Source: Thermoplasmatales archaeon (lineage in GTDB: Archaea > Thermoplasmatota > E2 > UBA202 > DSCA01). Taken from it: a stretch of 11,016 nucleotides of DNA. Positions 1-5,691 of the stretch are shown in pieces; within the stretch, counting starts at the first letter, position 1; each line of letters opens with the position of its first letter. The DNA lies in the NCBI GenBank assembly GCA_011049295.1, contig DSCA01000114.1:1-11016 (forward strand), in the 5' to 3' direction. The notes beneath the pieces are model-generated. The model did not search any database and had not been told where the DNA came from. It was given only the letters and a program-made list of their open reading frames with translations. The translations under genes and the position numbers were made by a program.

Positions 1-137
1 GGGTGGGGCTGGCCCGGGGGCTGGAGGCCATCGACTTGGCCGTAATCAAAAAAATATTCTATTCCTGGGCCTTCACCCTGCCGGCCACCATCGTCATGTC
101 GATATTGATTTATAGAGGATTTCTGTTCATATTCTGA
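1..137 (+). CDS. PiT-family inorganic phosphate permease, C-terminal fragment
   Basis: This is the last 45 codons of a gene that begins before the window; the reading frame runs from base 3 to the TGA at 135-137. The fragment begins VGLARGLEAIDLAVIKKI and ends in a hydrophobic segment with the phrase SWAFTLPATIVMSILIY. That is the usual ending of PiT (PF01384) phosphate permeases: a cytoplasmic loop, then a last transmembrane helix opening with Trp and Thr-Leu-Pro. PiT proteins import phosphate across the cytoplasmic membrane driven by an ion gradient. Support also comes from the next gene, a DUF47/PhoU-like protein that starts one base after this stop; PiT-DUF47 pairs are very common in archaea and bacteria. 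Only the tail is visible, so the ion used and the full topology cannot be judged. Confidence 0.75.
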   Translation, partial: VGLARGLEAIDLAVIKKIFYSWAFTLPATIVMSILIYRGFLFIF

Positions 138-138
138 C

Positions 139-846
139 ATGGCCGGACAGAAAGACAAGGCGGTGCACGCCCGTGTGCCGGTGTCGGACACCTTCCGCAA
201 GAAGTCTCCCTTTCAGGGCCTCATGGAGCATATGGAAAAGGTCCGGGAGTGCCTCCAGATTCTGGACAGGGCCCTCACCGACTACTACCGGGGGGAAACC
301 AAGAATTTTTCTGGGGCAGCCGCCAAAATCGCCCGGCTGGAGCACGAGGCGGACCTGATTAAGGGCAACATCCGGGCCCACCTGCCCAACTCCCTCCTCA
401 TGCCCGTGGACAAGAAATATTTTCTCTGGCACCTGCGGGAGCAGGACGCCATCCTGGACCACGCCGAAAACCTGGCCCAGCTCATCGACATGCGCCCCAC
501 CAACATCCCCATCAAGCTGAAGGAACTATTCATTGAGCACATCCACCTGGTGGCGGAGACGGTCTCCGTGATGGAGAAGGCGGTGGAGAAGTTCAGGGAC
601 CTGGTGGAGAGCAGCTTCATCAAGAAGGAGCGGGAGCTGGTCAAGGACCTGATCCGGGAGGTGCACCGCAAGGAATGGGAGGCGGACCAGAAGAAGTTTG
701 AGCTGACCAAGGAAATCTACAAGATGGAAGAGGAGCTCAGCCCCATGGACGTCTACCATTTGCTCAAAATCGCGGACTGGACGGACGACATCGCCGACCA
801 TGCGGAGAATGTGGCCGACTGGCTGCGGGCCATGATAGCCAAGTAG
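139..846 (+). CDS. DUF47/PhoU-like phosphate transport accessory protein (TIGR00153 type)
   Basis: A 235-residue, all-helical, soluble and highly charged protein of the DUF47 (PhoU_div) family, whose members are usually 210-230 aa. It shows two related halves. The first has an ExxxD metal-binding-type motif at E68-D72 (EHEAD) and the phrase LDHAENLAQLI near 106-116. The second has ExxxD at E179-D183 (EWEAD) and IADHAENVADWL near 218-229. This pseudo-twofold repeat of three-helix bundles is characteristic of PhoU folds, which bind metal clusters through such motifs. Members are thought to modulate their partner Pit permease. The ATG at 139 follows the permease TGA (135-137) by one base, so the two genes are co-transcribed and probably translationally coupled. 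The first 20 or so residues are less conserved-looking, so a slightly later start is possible but has no support. Identification of the family is firm; the biochemical role in archaea is less certain. Confidence 0.88.
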   Translation: MAGQKDKAVHARVPVSDTFRKKSPFQGLMEHMEKVRECLQILDRALTDYYRGETKNFSGAAAKIARLEHEADLIKGNIRAHLPNSLLMPVDKKYFLWHLREQDAILDHAENLAQLIDMRPTNIPIKLKELFIEHIHLVAETVSVMEKAVEKFRDLVESSFIKKERELVKDLIREVHRKEWEADQKKFELTKEIYKMEEELSPMDVYHLLKIADWTDDIADHAENVADWLRAMIAK

Positions 847-854
847 AACAAACA

Positions 855-887
855 TTATATATCGGTATCGCTATATCGGTGCCGATA
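855..887 (+). promoter_or_regulatory. PadR-gene promoter with overlapping palindromic operator candidate
   Basis: A TATA box, TTATATAT, sits at 855-862. Its centre is about 32 bp before the ATG at 891, which predicts transcription starting near 883-885 and a leader of only a few bases. Overlapping it is a perfect inverted repeat, TATCGG-TG-CCGATA (874-887). The half-site TATCGGT also occurs as a direct copy at 860-866, 14 bp upstream, and a shorter TATCG lies at 866-870. A protein bound here would cover the TATA box and the start site and block transcription, which suits autorepression by the adjacent PadR-like protein. The repeats are directly visible; that PadR is the protein binding them is inference. 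Confidence 0.6.
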
Positions 888-890
888 CAT

Positions 891-1382
891 ATGAAGGTTC
901 CCTTCCTGAAATATTTCATTCTGAAGACTCTGGCCGAGGGGAGAGCCAGCGGCTACGCCCTCATCAAAAAATGCCGGGAGATGCTGGGTTACACCCCCAG
1001 CACGGGCTCCGTCTATCCCCTCCTCAAACGGCTGGAGAAGGATGGTCTCATCCGGGGCCAGGAGCAAAAACGCGGCCACGCCTACACCATAACCGACAAG
1101 GGCCGCCAGCTGCTGGCCAGGGGGGACAAGGTCAGGGAAGAGGCCTACCGCAAGCTGCGCTACTATGCCACCAACATTGCCGAGATATTCGATGACCACA
1201 GCCTGCGGGAGGCAGCGGAGCAGGAACCCCCACTCCTGCATGCCCACTTCCCGGTGATGCTCAAGATACGGGCCAAGGTCCAGCACATGGCGGCTGCCGG
1301 CGTTTCCAGGCAAAAAATAAATAACGTGCTGCAGCATGCCTATCGCCGACTCTGCTCGTTGCAGGAGGAAAAAAATGAATAA
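891..1382 (+). CDS. PadR-family transcriptional regulator
   Basis: A 163-residue winged-helix DNA-binding protein. Residues 4-75 carry the PadR N-terminal domain: helix phrase FLKYFILKTLAEGRASGYAL, then the recognition region TGSVYPLLKRLEKDGLI (about 38-54), then the wing with AYTITDKGRQLL (about 64-75). The remaining 85 or so residues are helical and resemble the C-terminal dimerisation arm, although they match no specific subfamily I recognise. PadR proteins are usually repressors released by small molecules and often sit beside the efflux pump they control. That is the arrangement here: the TAA at 1380-1382 overlaps the exporter ATG at 1375 by 8 bases. I chose ATG 891 rather than the in-frame GTG at 879 because the GTG lies within the operator palindrome and upstream of the predicted transcription start. 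The inducing ligand cannot be told from the sequence. Confidence 0.88.
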   Translation: MKVPFLKYFILKTLAEGRASGYALIKKCREMLGYTPSTGSVYPLLKRLEKDGLIRGQEQKRGHAYTITDKGRQLLARGDKVREEAYRKLRYYATNIAEIFDDHSLREAAEQEPPLLHAHFPVMLKIRAKVQHMAAAGVSRQKINNVLQHAYRRLCSLQEEKNE

Positions 1383-3972
1383 CATAGCGTCCTGGGTGGC
1401 CCGCCATCCCCAGTTCAGCGTCGCTGCAGTGCTGTCAGTTACCGCCCTCATGCTCTTCTCCATATACAGCAACGGCATTGCCACCCAGTTCAACGAGGAC
1501 TCCTTTCAGCCGGACATCGAGGTGGTCAACACCTATCGGGAGATAGGTTCCAACTTCACCGGACAGTACACGGTGGAGGTGCTGGCCCGCGCAGGGGACG
1601 GCAACCTGCTGGACCGGGAAAGCCTCACCGACATTTTTGCCCTGGAGGAGGTGCTTCTGGCCAATGCCACCATCTGCTCCCACCTCCGTAACCCCCAGTA
1701 TCCCGAGGGCAACATCATAAGCCTCCCCACCACCCTGGCCGCCACCCGGATAGCAGCGGAGGCCACCCTGCAGGGCAGGGGCGAGGACTGGCTGCTCTAC
1801 CATCCCTACAACATAACCCAGATGCGTCGGGCTCTCCTGGGCCAGAACATCACCATCCATGGCTCCGGGGGGGCCGTCAACCTCAGTTTCTTCTACACCC
1901 CGGACAACGTGCAGCAGAGCATCCGCATGCTGGCCATGAATCCCCTGGGCAGCCAGGCCATCGAGTACATCTCCCGCACCCTGACCACGGATTTCAATGC
2001 CTCCGCCCAGAACCTCACCGCCGCCGGATGCGTGGTGCTCATTTTCCTGGATCCGGAGACCCCGGACCGCCTGGGCCTAGAGAAAATCATTGATGCCATC
2101 GTGCGGGACATGCAGCCCCAACAGGTGACCTTCACCACCATTGGTGGGGACCTCATCAACGAGGAAATCCTGGCCGCCTCCAACCGGTCCATCCAGCTGC
2201 TCATGCCCCTGGCCATGCTGATGATCATCGTGGTCCTGCTCATCGTGTATCGCACCCTCTCCGACACCCTGATCAGCCTCCTGGCCCTGGCCTTTTCCAT
2301 CATCTGGATGTACGGCTTCGGGGCCGCCCTGGGCTTCGAGTTCAATCCCATGACCACCGCCATCCCCATTTTGCTCATCGGCCTGGGTATCGACTACGGC
2401 ATCCACCTCACCATGCGCTACCGCGAGGAGGGAGACCGGGAGAAGCAGGACAGGGTGCGGGTTACCCTGGCCACGGTGGGCACCGCCCTGTTCATTGCCA
2501 CCCTGACCACCATGGTGGCCTTTCTGTCCAACCTTATCTCGCCCATCAAACTGCTGCAGGAGTTCGGTATTCTGTGCGCCTTCGGCATCCTGGCCGCCTT
2601 CGTGGTCATGCTCCTGTTCGTACCCGCGGTGCAGCAGCTGCGGCGCACTCCGGCAAAAAAGGACACCGGCAACCGGGTCATCGGGCGGAGCAAGCACCTG
2701 GTGAACAGGGTGGTGGCGGCGGGGGCGGTGGCCGGAAATACCCGCCCGGGGATGGTCATTGGGGTGGCCGTGGTGGTCACCCTGCTGGCCGGAGGGGCGG
2801 CCCTGCAGCTGGAGACCCGGTTTGACGTGGACGCCTTCCTGCCGGAGGACCTGGAGATTACCCAGGACCTGCAGTATCTCATCCGCAACTTCGAGTTCAT
2901 GGGGGGCGAGGCCTCCAGCTCCTACATCCTGGTCCGGGGGGAGGTGACCAGTCCCGCCTTTTTCGCTCAGCTCAACCAGACCATGCACCGCCTCACCGGC
3001 ACCCCGGGAGTCCTCACCATAGACTCCCGGCCCGACGTGACCTCTATAGCCACCGTGATGCTCACCGTGGCCCTGGAGAACGGTGACAGCTCCTTCGCCG
3101 ACCTCTATTTCACCTATTTTGACCGCAGCGGCCTGCCCAAGTCCGCTACCACCAGCGGCGACATCGCAGAGCTGTACGACTGGCTGTATGCCAACCGGGA
3201 GCAGATGGTCACCCAGGTGCTGCACAAAAACGGCACCTACGATGCGGCTCTGATAGACATCGCCACCAACACGGGAGGCGACAAGCAGGCCACCAAAGAC
3301 CTGTACCGGGATCTCCGGGACGACGCCGGGGCCTTCACCGATTTTCAGACCAGCGTCACCGGGGACAGCATGGTCACCGTGCTCACCGAGGAAACCCTCA
3401 ACCGGGGGCAGACTAACTCCCTGTTCATCACCATTATCACCTCCTTCCTCATCCTGGCCGTCATCTTCTACCTGCGGGACGGCTCCCTGATGCTGGGGGT
3501 CATCACCGCCATTCCCATCATTTTCTGCGTGGGGTGGATTCTGGCCGCCATGTATCTTATGGGCCTGGCCCTCAACGTGATGACCATAACCATCTCCTCG
3601 CTCACCGTGGGACTGGGGGTCACCTACGGCATCCACGTGTCCCACCGCTTCGTGGAGGAGCTGGAAAAGCGGGACATCCCCCGGGCGGCCTGCGCCACCG
3701 TGCAGTCCACGGGCCTCTCCCTTTTCGGGGCGGCGGCCACCACCATCGCCGGGTTCGGCCTGCTGTCCTTCTCCCTCATGCCGCCTCTGCAGCAGTTCGG
3801 GCGCATCACCGCCCTGACCATACTGTTTGCCTTCATCTCGGCGGTGTTCATCCTGCCCTCTTTTCTGGTTCTGTGGGCACGCCGGAGGCAGAGAGGAGGA
3901 GACGGCGAGGGAGACTGGCGGCTGGGGCAGAAGACCAGCCCCTGCAGTCCGGCCTCCGAAAACAAAAAATAA
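1375..3972 (+). CDS. RND-superfamily exporter, HAE3/MMPL type
   Basis: An 865-residue polytopic membrane protein with the duplicated RND layout: TM1 (about 14-33), a large extracytoplasmic domain (about 34-278), a five-helix bundle (about 280-425), a cytoplasmic linker, TM7 (about 460-480), a second external domain, and a final helix bundle (about 683-835), then a charged cytoplasmic tail. Length and architecture fit the largely archaeal hydrophobe/amphiphile efflux-3 (HAE3) family, related to MMPL and hopanoid transporters; these move lipophilic compounds using the proton gradient. The first bundle holds GLGIDYGIH (336-344) with the proton-relay-type Asp340. The equivalent second motif is GLGVTYGIH (746-754), with Thr750 in place of Asp. 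The start is ATG 1375, preceded by AGGAGG (1363-1368) with 6-base spacing; the in-frame ATG at 1336 lies inside padR and lacks a ribosome site. Several N-x-S/T sequons lie in the external domains. The gene is the likely target of the upstream PadR protein. The substrate is unknown. Confidence 0.88.
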   Translation: MNNIASWVARHPQFSVAAVLSVTALMLFSIYSNGIATQFNEDSFQPDIEVVNTYREIGSNFTGQYTVEVLARAGDGNLLDRESLTDIFALEEVLLANATICSHLRNPQYPEGNIISLPTTLAATRIAAEATLQGRGEDWLLYHPYNITQMRRALLGQNITIHGSGGAVNLSFFYTPDNVQQSIRMLAMNPLGSQAIEYISRTLTTDFNASAQNLTAAGCVVLIFLDPETPDRLGLEKIIDAIVRDMQPQQVTFTTIGGDLINEEILAASNRSIQLLMPLAMLMIIVVLLIVYRTLSDTLISLLALAFSIIWMYGFGAALGFEFNPMTTAIPILLIGLGIDYGIHLTMRYREEGDREKQDRVRVTLATVGTALFIATLTTMVAFLSNLISPIKLLQEFGILCAFGILAAFVVMLLFVPAVQQLRRTPAKKDTGNRVIGRSKHLVNRVVAAGAVAGNTRPGMVIGVAVVVTLLAGGAALQLETRFDVDAFLPEDLEITQDLQYLIRNFEFMGGEASSSYILVRGEVTSPAFFAQLNQTMHRLTGTPGVLTIDSRPDVTSIATVMLTVALENGDSSFADLYFTYFDRSGLPKSATTSGDIAELYDWLYANREQMVTQVLHKNGTYDAALIDIATNTGGDKQATKDLYRDLRDDAGAFTDFQTSVTGDSMVTVLTEETLNRGQTNSLFITIITSFLILAVIFYLRDGSLMLGVITAIPIIFCVGWILAAMYLMGLALNVMTITISSLTVGLGVTYGIHVSHRFVEELEKRDIPRAACATVQSTGLSLFGAAATTIAGFGLLSFSLMPPLQQFGRITALTILFAFISAVFILPSFLVLWARRRQRGGDGEGDWRLGQKTSPCSPASENKK

Positions 3973-3980
3973 AAAAAGAG

Positions 3981-4035
3981 AGCCCCGCATGCCCGTCGTA
4001 GGGCGCTCAATAAATGCGGCGGCTTTTATTTCTTG
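3981..4035. terminator. Bidirectional hairpin terminator between convergent genes
   Basis: The sequence AGCCCCGCAT (3981-3990) pairs with ATGCGG-C-GGCT (4014-4024), a 10-bp stem with one bulged C at 4020. Inside it a smaller stem forms, GCCC (3991-3994) with GGGC (4001-4004). On the + strand the stem is followed by TTTATTTCTT (4025-4034), right for ending the exporter mRNA. On the - strand it is followed by CTCTTTTTTTATTTTTTG (the complement of 3963-3980), right for ending the Orc1-like mRNA. Archaeal termination needs mainly the T-tract, so the hairpin may also protect 3' ends. The pairing is seen directly; the function is inferred. Confidence 0.6.
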
Positions 4036-4081
4036 ACTTACAAACTGCCGGGTCTATATAAGTGAGGGGAGGGGGGTGGGG

Positions 4082-5116
4082 CTAGGCGTTTAAAAGCCTT
4101 TCGATTTCTTTCACCAGCACGGCGGCCGGACAGTCAATCAGGGTGAAACCCCGGTCGCTGGGATAGACGAAGCCGTGGTTGACCAGGGCAGTCAGGTGCC
4201 GCTCCGCCTGGCTCTCGTGCGCCTCCAGACCGTACTCCTCTCCCTTGGCCACAAATTCCCGGGCAATCAGTTCACCCTCCGCATAGGCCCTGTCCCGGCA
4301 GGCCACGGCCACCGCCAGCAGCATAAGCAGCTGCCGCTCGTCCAGCTCAGTGAGCGCACCCAGCCAGCTCTCCCGGTTGGCCTCCCGCACGTCCTCCGCC
4401 TCGATGGCCGCATGGCCCCGCTGGTCGGCCACCAGGGCGGCGTTGCGCAGCACGTCGATACCCGAGCGCATGTGGCCCGCCGACACCTGGGCGATGTCCG
4501 CAATCAGGGACAGGATGTCCTGGTCGTAGCTGCCCCCGGCCAGGCTGCCCCCGGCCAGGCTGTCCCCGGCCCGGTAGGCCAGAATCTCCATCATCTGCTC
4601 CTTGGTGTAGGGCTCCAGCTCCACCACCGCCTTTTCGGCAAAGGTGGACCAGGCGGCATCGTCGTGGATGAGCTGCTTGAGCATCAGGGCGGAGCGGGTC
4701 ACCGCCACGTAGCGCAGGCTCTTTCCCAGCTCCTCGTGCCGGGACAGGGTGTAGGCGAAGTGGGTCAAATCCTTGGGCATCATGCCCTCGATTTCGTCCA
4801 GAATCAAAAGATGGTCGCCCGGCAGTTCCTGCCACAGCCGCTGGCCGGTCAGCCCGGCGGTGCTGAACTTGGGCCGGGTCTGCCGCAGGATGTCCTCCAG
4901 CACCTTGTGCTCCGACTTGTGGGTGTAGCAGTTGACGTAGACGTCGCCGTCGGTGTGCCTGGCCAGCAGGGTCTTGCCGGTGCCCACCTCGCCGCTAATG
5001 ATGGCCTTCCCGCCGCTCTCCAGGAGCAGCATCAGCCGCTCTTTCTCCCCCTCCCGGCAGGGGGTGTGGGCGGGCACATAGGCGGTGTCCAGCTTGTGCT
5101 TATCCTTCAAAATCAC
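4082..5116 (-). CDS. Divergent Orc1/Cdc6-like AAA+ ATPase
   Basis: A 344-residue AAA+ protein resembling archaeal Orc1/Cdc6 initiators, which bind origins and load the MCM helicase. The N-terminal phrase YVPAHTPCREGEKERL (13-28) matches the family's proline/arginine 'PeelphRe' segment. Walker A is GEVGTGKT (42-49), Walker B LLILDE (103-108). A segment ELEPYTKEQMMEILAYRA (166-183) matches the Orc1 'pY...eqL..IL..Ra' region, and GHMRSGIDVLRNA (214-226) the sensor-2 helix with R217. Residues about 255-344 look like the winged-helix DNA-binding domain. Oddities: it is shorter than typical paralogs (around 400 aa); the sensor-1 position reads VAVTR (137-141) without the usual Asn; the arginine-finger position appears to be Ala; and an SLAGG repeat lies at 186-195. 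The GTG start at 5114-5116 fits a leaderless mRNA from a TATA box at 5141-5148. It may be a secondary paralog rather than the main initiator, or another Orc-like ATPase. Confidence 0.75.
   Translation of the reverse strand: MILKDKHKLDTAYVPAHTPCREGEKERLMLLLESGGKAIISGEVGTGKTLLARHTDGDVYVNCYTHKSEHKVLEDILRQTRPKFSTAGLTGQRLWQELPGDHLLILDEIEGMMPKDLTHFAYTLSRHEELGKSLRYVAVTRSALMLKQLIHDDAAWSTFAEKAVVELEPYTKEQMMEILAYRAGDSLAGGSLAGGSYDQDILSLIADIAQVSAGHMRSGIDVLRNAALVADQRGHAAIEAEDVREANRESWLGALTELDERQLLMLLAVAVACRDRAYAEGELIAREFVAKGEEYGLEAHESQAERHLTALVNHGFVYPSDRGFTLIDCPAAVLVKEIERLLNA
4529..4573. repeat. 15-bp in-frame tandem repeat, three units
   Basis: Two identical units of GCTGCCCCCGGCCAG (4529-4543 and 4544-4558) are followed by a third with two mismatches (4559-4573). 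The unit length is a multiple of three, and read on the - strand it inserts the repeated residues S-L-A-G-G into the Orc1-like protein just after the AAA+ core. The run looks like slippage expansion and probably forms a flexible linker. Confidence 0.85.
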
Positions 5117-5140
5117 GCTGATAACTAATCGCCGCCCTGC

Positions 5141-5148
5141 TAATAAAA
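5141..5148 (-). promoter_or_regulatory. TATA box for the Orc1-like gene
   Basis: On the - strand the sequence TTTTATTA lies with its centre about 28 bp before the GTG at 5116, inside the 42-bp gap after the CoA-binding gene. Spacing predicts transcription beginning at or just before the start codon, so the mRNA is leaderless or nearly so. No Shine-Dalgarno site is visible before the GTG, in agreement. Confidence 0.55.
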
Positions 5149-5158
5149 TTTGTGTCGG

Positions 5159-5569
5159 TCAGGAAAGCCCCGCCACCACCACCCCCAGGCAGGCATGGGC
5201 GATGATGTCAATTTTGTCCCTGTAGGCATCGATGACCTCCGGGCTCTCCGAGCCCGGCTGCAGCCACACCACGTCCCCGCCCACGGCCACCGCCTCCTCC
5301 ATGATGGGGGCCACGTGCCGGGGGTTGCGAAACACGTCCACGATGTCTATGTGCTCCGGCACCTCCCGCAGCGAGGACAGGATGGTCTCCCCCCGCACCT
5401 CCTCCCCGGCATACACCGGGTTCACGTAGTACATGCGGTAGAGCCCACGGACCCTGTCCGCTATGTTATAGCTGCTCCTCTCCCTGTTGAGGGACATGCC
5501 CACCACGGCCACCACCTCCGCCTCCCGGGCGATGCGCCGAACCTGTTGGGGCTGGGTGATGAGAGCCAT
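5159..5569 (-). CDS. CoA-binding domain protein (YccU/COG1832 type)
   Basis: A 136-residue, single-domain Rossmann protein of the CoA_binding_2 family, whose members are typically 130-150 aa. Visible features are the first beta strand and nucleotide loop VVAVVGMSLNRERSSY (19-34), the strand and turn YYVNPVY (47-53), GEEVRGETILSSLREVPEHID (56-76), the strand ending DVFR (78-81), and VWLQPG (101-106) near the cofactor site. These match the CoA-binding half of succinyl-CoA synthetase-like proteins, but no catalytic domain is attached, and the cellular role of this stand-alone family is not established. I chose ATG 5567-5569 over the in-frame TTG at 5576-5578 because a TATA box at 5589-5596 places the transcription start almost exactly on the ATG, giving a leaderless message. 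It lies upstream of the Orc1-like gene on the same strand with a 42-bp gap, but that gene has its own promoter, so linkage is loose. Confidence 0.85.
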   Translation of the reverse strand: MALITQPQQVRRIAREAEVVAVVGMSLNRERSSYNIADRVRGLYRMYYVNPVYAGEEVRGETILSSLREVPEHIDIVDVFRNPRHVAPIMEEAVAVGGDVVWLQPGSESPEVIDAYRDKIDIIAHACLGVVVAGLS

Positions 5570-5588
5570 GGATGCCAAGCAGCCTCAT

Positions 5589-5596
5589 CTATTTAA
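5589..5596 (-). promoter_or_regulatory. TATA box for the CoA-binding protein gene
   Basis: The - strand reads TTAAATAG here, centred about 24 bp before the ATG at 5569. This spacing puts the transcription start on the start codon, so a leaderless mRNA is expected. It is one half of a divergent promoter region shared with the C25 protease gene. Confidence 0.6.
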
Positions 5597-5660
5597 CCCT
5601 TGTCCAGACACTGACTGCGGAAACGGTGGCCTTTTAATTCGCCATTTTTCAGAAAGAGAC

Positions 5661-5668
5661 TTTATATA
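5661..5668 (+). promoter_or_regulatory. TATA box for the C25 protease gene
   Basis: TTTATATA is a near-perfect archaeal TATA box, preceded by a purine-rich AGAAAGAGA stretch (5651-5659) that could serve as a BRE. Its centre lies about 27 bp before the ATG at 5692, predicting a leaderless transcript. There is no ribosome-binding site before that ATG. Confidence 0.7.
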
Positions 5669-5691
5669 CACAGTTGTCAGTTGCATATAGC

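Noticed and set aside
879..890. GTG 879 as start of the PadR gene
   Set aside because: It lies inside the operator palindrome and upstream of the transcription start predicted from the TATA box; ATG 891 gives the usual PadR N-terminus.
1336..1374. ATG 1336 as start of the exporter
   Set aside because: It would add 13 charged residues encoded within padR and has no ribosome site, while ATG 1375 has AGGAGG at the right distance.
2077..3990. 637-aa open frame on the - strand across the exporter gene
   Set aside because: It is rich in Gly, His, Gln and Pro with no recognisable domain, and lies opposite a clear RND exporter. It is a side effect of high GC and third-position bias.
4062..4086. G-rich run near the Orc1-like gene as an origin recognition box or replication origin
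   Set aside because: No repeated or inverted ORB-like elements and no AT-rich unwinding region are visible here or at 5570-5691; a G-run alone is not enough.
4529..4573. Short CRISPR-like array
   Set aside because: The units are directly adjacent with no spacers and translate as an in-frame peptide repeat.
4175..5128. 317-aa open frame on the + strand opposite the Orc1-like gene
   Set aside because: No domain is seen, the composition is low-complexity, and the - strand frame has Walker A, Walker B and sensor-2 motifs.
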